From JAAYDF01 sp964511155 (GTDB lineage Bacteria > Planctomycetota > Phycisphaerae > UBA1845 > PWPN01), in assembly GCA_964511155.1 (NCBI GenBank), contig CAZEEJ010000011.1, positions 1 to 52,179 on the forward strand: 52,179 bases of DNA, given 5' to 3'. The first letter of the stretch is position 1. The number at the start of each line of letters is the position of its first letter. Both the position numbers and the translations under genes were made by a program. The notes under the pieces were generated by a model, which had not been told where the DNA came from, made no database searches, and saw nothing but the letters and a program-made list of their open reading frames with translations. Of the stretch, positions 5,988-13,266 are shown piece after piece.

Positions 5988-7214
5988 ATGACTACGAAAA
6001 GCATGGACGTCAAGCTGGCCCGCATCAAGGCGGACCCGAACTGCGGCGAGTTCATCCTCGCGGACGCGAAGGATGCGGACATGGCCTTCGGGATCGGGGC
6101 GCCGGGCCAGTCGCCGGAGCATCATTCGCGGGAAGGGCACTTTCGCACGCTCGAAGAGTACCGCGAGTGCATTCGGCAGGTGGTCCGCCAGGGGCTGGTG
6201 GACATCATGCTGATGTCCGCGCATACCAGCGGCATCCTGACCGTGCAGGAACGGCTGTTCGAGCATTCGCACGTGACCCCCGCCGCCCGGGCCAATGATA
6301 CGACTGACATCCACGTGGCCCGCAGCAGCGTATATGCCAGCGAGCCGTCGCGGCCGTTCCGCACGACAACCATCGACCACATCCAGTGCGGGCGGGTGGC
6401 GTGCGAGGAGGACGAGCGGGCACAGGGGGCGAACCTGGGGCTCTACAGTGTGACCTTCAACAACGACCGCGATGCGGACATGCTGACGCTGGAACGTTAC
6501 CGCGAGTTCCGCATCGAGGCGGAGCGCAAGGGCTTCCGGCACTTCCTCGAGGTCTTCGACCCGAACGCGATGATCAACCCGATCCCGGCGGAGAAGCTCG
6601 GCGGGTTCATCAACGACATGATCACGCGTCTGCTGGCCGGCGTGCCTGAGAGCGGGCGGCCGCTGTTCCTCAAGATGGTCTATCACGGTCCGAAGTTCAC
6701 GGAGGAGCTGGCCCGCTACGACCGCAACCTGATCGTGGGCATCCTGGGGGGTTCGTCGGGGACGACGTACGACGCGTTCAAGCTGATCAGCGAGGCGCAG
6801 AAGTACGGAGCCCGCGTGGCCCTGTTCGGGCGGAAGATCAACAATGCAGAGAACCAGCTCGCGTTTGTGGAGATGCTGCGGCGGATCGTGGACGGTCAGA
6901 TTTCGCCGGAGGAGGCGGTGCGGGCGTACCACGGCATCCTGCAGGGACTGAAGATCAAGCCGTACCGGTCGCTGGAGGAAGATGCGAAGCTGACGACGGG
7001 GGTAATGAGTTACGGTGGCACGGGGCAGGTGCAGGTGCCGGCGGCGCCCGCGGCTTCAACCCCGACGGCCGCGCAGGTGTTGCCGGCGGCCGCTCCGCGT
7101 CCGACCCCGGCGGTCCAGCCGGGTTCCCGGCCCCGGCCGGCGAGCCCCGAGTTCAGCAAGATGACTCCTGCTGAGCGGGCGGACTATTTCCGCAGTCGTC
7201 TTCAGCGCTTGTGA
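5988..7214 (+). CDS. Class I aldolase-like TIM-barrel protein with C-terminal targeting helix (microcompartment cargo)
   Basis: A 408-residue protein usually left unnamed in planctomycete compartment loci. The barrel part (about 1-340) has features of the DeoC/FbaB class I aldolase group: Lys229 in PLFLKMVYHG is placed like a Schiff-base lysine, and GILGGSSGTTYDAF (about 251-264) plus GARVALFGRKI fit the phosphate-binding strands. An Ala/Pro/Thr-rich linker follows (about 343-388), then SPEFSKMTPAERADYFRSRL, a short amphipathic helix with the shape of an encapsulation peptide. It starts 4 bp after the dehydrogenase stop, so translation is probably coupled, and it is the last gene of the operon. 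The reaction is unknown; a second carbon-carbon lyase step or sugar-phosphate binding are possible. Confidence 0.75.
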   Translation: MTTKSMDVKLARIKADPNCGEFILADAKDADMAFGIGAPGQSPEHHSREGHFRTLEEYRECIRQVVRQGLVDIMLMSAHTSGILTVQERLFEHSHVTPAARANDTTDIHVARSSVYASEPSRPFRTTTIDHIQCGRVACEEDERAQGANLGLYSVTFNNDRDADMLTLERYREFRIEAERKGFRHFLEVFDPNAMINPIPAEKLGGFINDMITRLLAGVPESGRPLFLKMVYHGPKFTEELARYDRNLIVGILGGSSGTTYDAFKLISEAQKYGARVALFGRKINNAENQLAFVEMLRRIVDGQISPEEAVRAYHGILQGLKIKPYRSLEEDAKLTTGVMSYGGTGQVQVPAAPAASTPTAAQVLPAAAPRPTPAVQPGSRPRPASPEFSKMTPAERADYFRSRLQRL

Positions 7215-7346
7215 ACCATCGGTTGGGTGGCATGGGCCTGCGCTCAGGCCCGTGACTTCGCTCGGTCCCGCCACGGGTCGGAGTACCGACCCATGCCACC
7301 CGGTCGACCCATGCCACCCAACGTCTTCATTGTTTGTGAACAGCCG
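7215..7346. terminator. Inverted repeats between convergent genes
   Basis: The 132 bp between the operon end and the dnaA 3' end hold nested inverted repeats. GGTTGGGTGGCATGGGCC at about 7223-7240 can pair with either of two ACCCATGCCACCC copies (about 7289-7319), and a small GGCCTGCGCTCAGGCC hairpin is inside. No U-tract follows, so this is a possible bidirectional transcript end, not a textbook terminator. Confidence 0.45.
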
Positions 7347-8960
7347 TCAGCCGACGGCGGCGTGTGCGGGCGTTTCCGCTGCATGGTGGGTCGGCTCGGC
7401 GGGTTGATCCGCCGGCCGGTGCGTTGCAGGGGGCAGGCGGCGGGGCTCGATGGCCACCGGCGGTGCGTCGGCGTGCTCGGGCCGGTCGGCGAGTACGGTC
7501 GACGCGCAGGCGGGCGCGGTCGACGCGCAGGCTGCCGCGGGGGTTGCCAGACCGAGCTGTTGTTCGAGCTTGTCGATGATTTCGCGCAGGGGTTCCTCAC
7601 ACCAGCCGGCCGGCGTCTGCCGGCGCACACGTTCATCCGCCGCGACGAGTCCGGTGATTTTGCGGTTCGCGAGGATGACGGTGGAATGGTTCTTGTCGCC
7701 CATGAATCGCCCGATCTCGGGATAGCTCATGTCCGTGTGCTTGCGGGCGAGGTACATGGCGATGTTGCGGGCCAGGGCGATGGTGCGCGACTTGCGGGAG
7801 GTGTGCAGGTCGGCGGGCGTGAGCCCGAAGTAGGTGGCCACGGTCTGGTCGATCTCGTCGAGGCCGAGGATGCGCTGGGTGCGTTGCATGTGCTCGGCGA
7901 GGGCACGTCGGGCGAGGGAGAGGGTGATGGGCTGGTGCGAGACGGCGCTGAACATGGCGAGCTTGAGCAGTGAGCCTTCGAGCTCGCGGACGTTGGTTTT
8001 GAGGTGCGAGGCGATGTAGGCGATGACGTCGTCGCGGACGGGCTGGCTGGTGAGCACAGCGGCCCGGCGGCGCAGGATGTTACAGCGCATCTCGAAGTCG
8101 GGGACCTCGAGGCGGACGACCATGCCGGCCATGAAGCGGTTGCTGAGCTGCTCGCTGAACTGGCCGATGAGCTTGGGATGGGTATCCGAGGCGAGCACGA
8201 CCTGCTGGTGGCGGCTGTCGATGGCGTCGAAGGTGTGCAGGAACTCCTCCTGGGTGGCCTTCTTGTTGGCCAGGAAGTGGATGTCGTCGATGATCAGCAC
8301 GTCCACGTGGCGGTAGCGCTGGCGGAAGGCCTCGACGTTGTTGGTGCGGATGGCGAGGATGAACTCGTTGGTGAACTCGTCGCCGGTGAGGTAGGCCCAT
8401 CGGCAGTCGGGGCGTTTGGCGGCCAACTGGTTGGCCAGGGCCTGGAGGAGATGGGTTTTGCCCAGTCCGCACCCGCCGTGCACGAAGACGGGGCTGTAGG
8501 CGTCGGTGGGCTGGTCGGCGATGCGACGGATGACGGAGACGGCCAGTTCGTTGGCCGGCCCGACCACCAGGTCCTCGAAGCGTCCGCGCAGGGTTCGTTG
8601 CGTCGGTCGGGTACCCTGCCGGCGATGCTGCCGGGCCACGCGCTCGGGGTTGTTGGCGACGTAGTCGGCCTGCGAGTTGAGCTGGCGTTTTTTGAGGGCG
8701 GGCAGGAGCTTGGGATCGACCCCGAAGGAGACGCAGTGCGACTCGCCGGTGACTTCGCGGGCGATCTCGGCCAGGGTGTCGGCGAAGTGGCGTTCAATCC
8801 AGCCGCAGATAAAGGCGTTGGGGGCGCTGACTTTGATGTGCCCCGCGGCGACGTTGATCTGAGTGGCGTTCTTGAACCAGACCTTGTACTTCTGCGGCCC
8901 CAGGCGCTCGGAGATTTTCGTCTGAATAGCTGCGGTGATGTCCATGCGCGGAATCAACAC
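7347..8960 (-). CDS. dnaA: Chromosomal replication initiator DnaA
   Basis: Binds DnaA boxes at the origin and opens the duplex in its ATP form. Domain I is at the N-terminus (ITAAIQTKISERLGPQKYKV), the AAA+ module has Walker A HGGCGLGKTHLL (about 160-171), Walker B VDVLIIDDIHFL and a SDTHP sensor, and domain IV carries the DnaA signature ending GDKNHSTVILANRK. A GTG at 8960 was chosen as start because AGGAG lies 5 bases upstream of it; an ATG 15 bases downstream (8945) would give nearly the same protein. Domain IV is normally the C-terminus, but here about 75 residues rich in Ala, Pro and Thr follow. Upstream lies a plausible origin. Convergent with the microcompartment operon. Confidence 0.96.
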   Translation of the reverse strand: MLIPRMDITAAIQTKISERLGPQKYKVWFKNATQINVAAGHIKVSAPNAFICGWIERHFADTLAEIAREVTGESHCVSFGVDPKLLPALKKRQLNSQADYVANNPERVARQHRRQGTRPTQRTLRGRFEDLVVGPANELAVSVIRRIADQPTDAYSPVFVHGGCGLGKTHLLQALANQLAAKRPDCRWAYLTGDEFTNEFILAIRTNNVEAFRQRYRHVDVLIIDDIHFLANKKATQEEFLHTFDAIDSRHQQVVLASDTHPKLIGQFSEQLSNRFMAGMVVRLEVPDFEMRCNILRRRAAVLTSQPVRDDVIAYIASHLKTNVRELEGSLLKLAMFSAVSHQPITLSLARRALAEHMQRTQRILGLDEIDQTVATYFGLTPADLHTSRKSRTIALARNIAMYLARKHTDMSYPEIGRFMGDKNHSTVILANRKITGLVAADERVRRQTPAGWCEEPLREIIDKLEQQLGLATPAAACASTAPACASTVLADRPEHADAPPVAIEPRRLPPATHRPADQPAEPTHHAAETPAHAAVG

Positions 8961-9240
8961 GGGGGCTCCTGTTCTCGCCCTCGGCGAAAAAGCGGGTACT
9001 CCCTGCGAACGCGGAGTTGGCGCGGATACAGATCCAGGAACAACAGATGGATCGAGTTCCCTGCCCACGGATTCGGTCGGCGTGGTCCTGCGAATGAGCG
9101 CCCTTACGGAAACCCGCGTGGCGGAGAATTGCTCGTCGCCGCGCTCTCGCTCACGATGTCCTGGACCGTTTGCCGGCTGATTGCTTTTGCCTTCCTGGGA
9201 CCGCGACGTGGCTCCCACTCGCCACGGCTGCCGTCGTCAA

Positions 9241-9400
9241 CCACAGGGCGTAAGTTAATGGTGATCTTGAGCGGAATCAACAGAAAAATCGGCCGATTTT
9301 CGGACCGCAACGGGTAGCGCAATCGAGTTTTCGACAGCCGCGAAAGTTGCGCGACAACAAAAAAGTTATCCACTCGCCGCCGCCGCGAATGTGGATAACC
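9241..9400. other. Candidate replication origin (oriC) upstream of dnaA
   Basis: In a GC-rich region this stretch is relatively AT-rich and carries two DnaA boxes in inverted orientation: TTATCCACT at 9366-9374 and the perfect consensus TGTGGATAA (complement TTATCCACA) at 9390-9398. A 16-bp perfect palindrome, AAAATCGGCCGATTTT, lies at 9285-9300. The position between dnaA and the divergently unrelated GNAT gene is where many bacterial origins lie. Only two good boxes are seen, so this could also be dnaA autoregulation. The rest of 8961-9465 shows no gene. Confidence 0.5.
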
Positions 9401-9465
9401 GGTGGGAAGAAACGCAAGTCCAGCCGCCGCCGAAGGCAACCCTCAGATCGGTTCCTATTGGAATA

Positions 9466-10404
9466 TCAAGGGCTGGGGGCGGTGTTTCCGGCGGTGAGCA
9501 GTTTCATCCAGACGCTGCGGCGGGAGGTCTCGACAAAGCCGAACCTGTCGTAGAGCCGTCGGGCGGGCGTATTGCGAGTGTCCACGGTCAGCGTCAGGAC
9601 GGTCATGGCCTCGGCGCGGGCTCGCCGGAGGCTTTCGCCCAGCAGGGTGGTGCCGTAACCCCTGCCCCGCCAAGCGGGTAGGACGCCCATGTAGACCACT
9701 TCGTGTGCCCAGCGTTCGGGGACCCGGGTGGTCAGGATGACGCCCACGGGCTCCCGGTCGGCAAGCCCGATCAGCCAGGCGGCGGGGTCGAACTCGCCGG
9801 CCGCCCGGTGGCTGGCCAGGATGTCCTCGATGGTGCGGACCCCGCCCAGGGCGGCGCAATCCAGGCTGGCTTCGTAGGTGCCCTGCACCACGCGGCAGAA
9901 GAGATCGTGCGTCGCGGACCCGTACGGCAGCCAGCGCAGTTCGGGCGGACTGTGGGGTAAATGCAGCGGCCGGGTGGTGTCCGAGTCCATGTAGATCAGC
10001 TCGGCCAGCCACTGGAAACCCGCGTCGGCGTAGATGCGGGCCTCCTCCTCGGCGTCGGGGGCGACCATGGCCTGCAGGATCTGGACCTGCCGCCGGCGGG
10101 CCTGGTGAGCGGATTCGCTCAGCAGGCCTTGGATGGCCGTCGGCGGCTGGAGAAAACGGCGGAGGGTGGGGATGAACAGGCTGGAGACCCGGCCGGGGGA
10201 GTCGATGCTCAGACAGGCGGAGGCGATGCGGCCGTGATCGCGGGCCAGCAGGCAGGTATCGAGCGACAGGCCGCGGCGGTCGGCGTAGTGGATCAGGGCG
10301 GTGATGTGTTCGTCGAGCTCGGCCGCCGACAGGCCCGGCCGGTCGAGCAGGACGCCGAGGGCGGCGCGGAAGTCGTCCCTGTCCCTTGGTTCACTGACGT
10401 CCAT
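9466..10404 (-). CDS. GNAT-family N-acetyltransferase (probable tandem GNAT fold)
   Basis: A 312-residue protein whose C-terminal half holds the acetyl-CoA-binding motif A, YMGVLPAWRGRGYGTTLL (about 243-260), followed by motif B residues NTPARRLYDRFGFV. The N-terminal 150 residues look like a second, degenerate GNAT fold, the arrangement seen in mycothiol synthase-like proteins. The acceptor is unknown. It stands alone on the minus strand beyond the candidate origin; the next gene on this strand starts about 570 bp upstream. The ATG at 10404 is followed by an acidic, Arg-rich N-terminus with no signal peptide, so it is cytoplasmic. Confidence 0.85.
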   Translation of the reverse strand: MDVSEPRDRDDFRAALGVLLDRPGLSAAELDEHITALIHYADRRGLSLDTCLLARDHGRIASACLSIDSPGRVSSLFIPTLRRFLQPPTAIQGLLSESAHQARRRQVQILQAMVAPDAEEEARIYADAGFQWLAELIYMDSDTTRPLHLPHSPPELRWLPYGSATHDLFCRVVQGTYEASLDCAALGGVRTIEDILASHRAAGEFDPAAWLIGLADREPVGVILTTRVPERWAHEVVYMGVLPAWRGRGYGTTLLGESLRRARAEAMTVLTLTVDTRNTPARRLYDRFGFVETSRRSVWMKLLTAGNTAPSP

Positions 10405-10459
10405 CCGCCAGACTCCGGTCGTTCGGCAGGCACTCCGCTTTTCTCACCCGGGTCGCGGT

Positions 10460-10972
10460 TCATCGCGAGCCCGGGCGGTCCCCCAGCGTTCCCCGGGGCA
10501 CCCGGGTGTCGTAGCCGTCCACGTTGAGGTCGCTGCGGGGCACGATGGCGATTGTCCAGGGGCTGGCCGGCTCGAGCCCCGTGGTGGTGTCCACGCCGGG
10601 GTGCAGCGGTTGCTCCTGCACGTGGATGCGGGTTCCTTCCTGCCAGACACGGGTGATGGCGATGCCCATCTCGCTGTTGGGCGTCGGCCCGAGACCGGCA
10701 ATGAGCACCATCTGGGTGCGGAAGTCCACCGGGACTTCGGTGATCGGGAGTTGGGCCAGCGTGCCGTGGTCGCGGGCAACGACCCGGGTGCGGCGGCTGA
10801 GGCGGGAGTACAGACCGCCCCGCTGCCAGAGGATGGGCAGATCCTCGGCCGCCTCGGCTTCACGGGTGGTGGTGGGGCCGTGGGTGTTGCAGGCGGTTAC
10901 CCCGGCCAGCAGGGCACCGCCCACGGCGAGCGCACAGGCGCACAGGCTGCGTGTGAGATCGTTGAGGCTCAT
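10460..10972 (-). CDS. Small lipoprotein, possibly PrcB-like
   Basis: A 170-residue predicted lipoprotein: Arg-containing n-region, hydrophobic stretch ALAVGGALLAGVTAC, with the lipobox cysteine at about residue 28. The mature part includes VDFRTQMVLIAGLGPTPNSEMGIAITRVWQEG, which resembles the C-terminal domain of PrcB-type proteins (partner subunits of surface proteases) in spacing of the hydrophobic strands. No catalytic motif is seen. It lies 55 bp upstream of the acetyltransferase in the same direction, so the two may be co-transcribed. The PrcB suggestion is tentative. Confidence 0.7.
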   Translation of the reverse strand: MSLNDLTRSLCACALAVGGALLAGVTACNTHGPTTTREAEAAEDLPILWQRGGLYSRLSRRTRVVARDHGTLAQLPITEVPVDFRTQMVLIAGLGPTPNSEMGIAITRVWQEGTRIHVQEQPLHPGVDTTTGLEPASPWTIAIVPRSDLNVDGYDTRVPRGTLGDRPGSR

Positions 10973-11019
10973 GCCGCGGCATCATACCGCAAAGCGGGGG
11001 TTGTCCGCACGGACGAGGA

Positions 11020-11451
11020 TTAGGCGAAGCTGAAGCCCATGGCCCTGACGAGGTCGCGGAGGGTGTCGGGGACGACCAACTCCCCGGACTGCAGGAGGCC
11101 GGCGAGCAGGGTCAGGTCCGACAGTTTGGTTACGCCGTTGGCCCGCAGGAAGTCGACGATGAGCTGAGCATCCTCGTCGGACAACTCGACCGGCGGGGTT
11201 CCCTCAGAGACCGATATGCCGACCATGCCGGCGATGGTTGGCAGGTTGTCCGCGATGATCTGCCATTCGTCGGGGTTGAACTGGCCGATCGAGGGGTCGG
11301 AAGCGTTGGAGAGCAACTTGGCGGTGACGCTGATGAGGCTGGCGCCGCCCTGGTTATTGGTCCGCTCGGATGTGGGGGTCGGGCATCCCGACACCGCCGC
11401 CAGGAGCAGCGCGCAAGTCATTGTGTGCCAGGTGAATGGCGAGAGCCGCAT
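11020..11451 (-). CDS. Small lipoprotein of unknown function
   Basis: A 143-residue protein with a clear lipoprotein signal: MRLSPFTWHTMTCALLLAAV then the lipobox SGC at about residues 21-23. The mature part is mostly helical with the repeated sense of short hydrophobic helices (IVDFLRANGVTKLSDLTLLA, LRDLVRAMGF) and no recognisable domain. It precedes the other small lipoprotein on the same strand by 47 bp, suggesting an operon with it and possibly the acetyltransferase. Function is not recognised. Confidence 0.65.
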   Translation of the reverse strand: MRLSPFTWHTMTCALLLAAVSGCPTPTSERTNNQGGASLISVTAKLLSNASDPSIGQFNPDEWQIIADNLPTIAGMVGISVSEGTPPVELSDEDAQLIVDFLRANGVTKLSDLTLLAGLLQSGELVVPDTLRDLVRAMGFSFA

Positions 11452-11723
11452 GATGGACCTCCCTCGTGGTCAGTGAATGATGGTGCCTTCCAGGTCGGCC
11501 GGCCTTCGGCCGCGGGCACACCGGTCTTCAAGGGGCTTGTCGGCCAGACGGCAGGACGACATGAGCGCGATTTCATGGGCGGTTGGTCCCCCCTTGGGTT
11601 GGGGGCGAAGCTCGGGCGACGCTCCTCGGTGACTTTCACGGTCAAGATCAAGGCGTTGAACCGCAGCGCGGGCCTTGCCCGCGGCCCAACTGCATCTGCA
11701 TGAATCCGCTGGTGCGACCGCTG

Positions 11724-11852
11724 GTGCGAGAATCCCTTCTCGCACCCCCACGCCGGAGTCCTTTCCGGCGGGCCTGCGGGAGCGGTTCTCGCATGAACGA
11801 CGTCGCGGGAAGGGATTCCCGCGGAGCGGCGTGCGAGATGGGAATCTCGCAC
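11724..11852. repeat. Array of five short stem-loops
   Basis: Within the gene-free stretch 11452-11868, five hairpins of 18-22 bases stand in a row at 11724-11745, 11751-11770, 11775-11793, 11804-11823 and 11831-11852. Each has a 7-bp stem (9 bp in the outer two) and a short loop containing CCTT or its complement. Outer ones are GTGCGAGAATCCCTTCTCGC-type; inner ones keep the layout with different stem letters, as if compensatory changes had preserved pairing. The remaining bases of the stretch show nothing recognisable. Confidence 0.7.
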
Positions 11853-11868
11853 GAGCGGCTACGCGCAA

Positions 11869-12189
11869 CTACGTTTCGTTCATCAAGACACGGTTCAGAT
11901 CGCGAGCCCCGTGAAGAACCCGAAGTACGTCGATGCCGTGGTGAGTCGGCCGATAGAAGACGAGCCAATTCTCGAACCCGTGGATCGGAAAGGACCGAAG
12001 ACCGGCAAGACGCTCGTGAGTGAACTCCGCTCGCTCCCGGCCCATGCTGGGCATTTCGATGAGCCGCTGAAGGGTTGCCGCGGTGGCCTCCAAGAAGGCA
12101 ACGCCGGCAGCGAGTCTGTCTTGAGCGATGTACTCCGCGGTATCGTCGATGTCGTCTTGTGCAGCCGGTAGGATCGTCAGTCTCGGCAT
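11869..12189 (-). CDS. parE: ParE/RelE-superfamily toxin
   Basis: A 106-residue toxin of the ParE/RelE fold, which poisons DNA gyrase (ParE) or cleaves mRNA (RelE). The hallmarks are an N-terminal strand-helix (LTILPAAQDDIDDTAEYIAQ), the central GLRSFPIHGFENWLVFYRP strand pair and the terminal VLRVLHGARDLNRVL typical of ParE. The start ATG at 12189 lies 13 bases inside the antitoxin gene, whose stop is at 12177, so translation is coupled. The length and the HGARD motif favour ParE. It is the first of three toxin-antitoxin loci within 6 kb. Confidence 0.9.
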   Translation of the reverse strand: MPRLTILPAAQDDIDDTAEYIAQDRLAAGVAFLEATAATLQRLIEMPSMGRERAEFTHERLAGLRSFPIHGFENWLVFYRPTHHGIDVLRVLHGARDLNRVLMNET

Positions 12190-12443
12190 TTGGGTTTTCG
12201 CTGCTTCAGCCGGTGCTCAAGTTCCGCCCGGCGTTCTTCCCAGAATACGGGGGTGATCTCGACCGGCTCGCCACTGTCGAGGCCGTCGAGAAGCAACCGC
12301 TCAAACTGCTCCCGGGCGGCCTCGCGCTGGGCCCCGCGGATCAGCTCGCGGACGAACTCGCTGGCCGTACTATACCGGCCCTGGATGTACTGGTCGACGA
12401 ACGCCTTGAGGTCGTCCGGCAGCGAGATGTTCATGCTGGTCAT
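12177..12443 (-). CDS. parD: ParD-type ribbon-helix-helix antitoxin
   Basis: An 88-residue antitoxin with an N-terminal ribbon-helix-helix DNA-binding domain (MNISLPDDLKAFVDQYIQGR, then YSTASEFVRELIRG) and a C-terminal tail that wraps the toxin (EPVEITPVFWEERRAELEHR). It would neutralise the overlapping ParE and repress its own promoter. The ATG at 12443 has AAAGGAG about 8 bases upstream; a longer in-frame extension upstream is unlikely because it would cross the promoter at 12467-12495. Confidence 0.9.
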   Translation of the reverse strand: MTSMNISLPDDLKAFVDQYIQGRYSTASEFVRELIRGAQREAAREQFERLLLDGLDSGEPVEITPVFWEERRAELEHRLKQRKPKCRD

Positions 12444-12466
12444 GACGCGGATCTCCTTTCCCTGAA

Positions 12467-12495
12467 AGCATAGCATGCCTGGCATGAAATGGCAA
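12467..12495 (-). promoter_or_regulatory. parDE promoter with overlapping palindromes
   Basis: Read on the minus strand: TTGCCA (12495-12490), 17 bases, TATGCT (12472-12467), a good match to the vegetative -35/-10 pair. The spacer and flanks contain inverted GGCAT/ATGCC repeats, which suit repression by a ribbon-helix-helix antitoxin. The start codon lies 23 bases further on. Confidence 0.6.
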
Positions 12496-12704
12496 GTTAT
12501 GCCATCCCCACTCCCCCGGCCGGCATCCGCCAAGTAAGCCCCTTCCCGCGGCCGACGCCCCAGCTCGCCAGTCGCCTCCGACTCTGCCCGACGCGCGCCC
12601 GCCGGCCGCCCCCTCTCCGTCATCGTCGGTCACGCCTATCCCTGATCCGCCGCTCCCCCCGCCCGTTGCTTTCCGCCGCCGCCCGGCCACGGAGCCAGCG
12701 CCGC

Positions 12705-12733
12705 TTGACGGCTCCGGAGCAGTATGTTAGCAT
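12705..12733 (+). promoter_or_regulatory. Possible promoter of the phd-like gene
   Basis: TTGACG at 12705-12710, 17 bases, TAGCAT at 12728-12733, about 40 bases before the ATG at 12774. The -10 matches only four of six consensus positions. ACAAT and ATTGT just downstream form a small inverted repeat that might be an operator. Confidence 0.4.
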
Positions 12734-12773
12734 CTAATACAATGCGAATTGTGTGCTGGCCTGGAGGTGCCCA

Positions 12774-13076
12774 ATGATGATCGACGTGAGCAATGACATC
12801 CACTCCCTCACCGACTTCAAACGGAACACCACCGCGTTCGTCAAGCAGATGAAGGATACCGGTCACCCGCTGGTACTCACCGTCAACGGCAAAGCCGAGC
12901 TCGTCGTCCTGGACACGGTTTCGTACCAGAAGCTCCTCGAAGACATCGACCGGGCCGAAGCCACGGAAGGCATCCGACGGGGCCTGGAAGACGTGAAGCA
13001 CGGCCGGACCAAACCAGCGAAACGGGTTTTTGATGAAATGCGGCGAAAGCACCGCATCCCGCCGCGTGAACCATGA
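12774..13076 (+). CDS. Phd/YefM-type antitoxin (apparently orphan)
   Basis: A 100-residue antitoxin: the N-terminal DNA-binding fold reads DIHSLTDFKRNTTAFVKQMK, LVLTVNGKAELVVLD and VSYQKLLEDID, the standard Phd/YefM sequence order. The C-terminal part (EGIRRGLEDVKHGRTKPAKR, then RRKHRIPPREP) is basic. The ATG at 12774 has GGAGG 6 bases upstream; a second ATG follows immediately. Toxins of this family usually start on an ATGA overlap, and such an overlap exists here (ATG at 13073), but the downstream frame stops after six codons, so the partner is missing. Confidence 0.9.
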   Translation: MMIDVSNDIHSLTDFKRNTTAFVKQMKDTGHPLVLTVNGKAELVVLDTVSYQKLLEDIDRAEATEGIRRGLEDVKHGRTKPAKRVFDEMRRKHRIPPREP

Positions 13077-13200
13077 AATACCGCCAGGGGTAACCGTGAC
13101 GCGCTGTTGGCGGACCTGCGCCGTCGCCGGCAGGAGCAGGGCCGCCGGGTCATCAGCCTGCCATCCAAACCCCCGCGTCAACGTCCGGCCGAGCGGGATT
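13073..13200 (+). pseudogene. Toxin remnant downstream of phd-like gene
   Basis: An ATG overlapping the antitoxin stop (ATGA at 13073-13076) begins MKYRQG and then meets TAA at 13091-13093; MKYR is a usual beginning of RelE/ParE toxins. A second frame, continuous with the antitoxin frame beyond its stop, stays open to about 13200 and reads as a basic peptide (RDALLADLRRRRQEQGRRVI). The likeliest reading is a toxin gene reduced by deletion. An error in the assembly could also do this, but more than one indel would be needed. Confidence 0.45.
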
Positions 13201-13266
13201 GAACGCCCGGTTCAAGACGTGATGATCCGCCGTCGCCCTTCGCCGCCATTTCGAAAACCGAATCTC

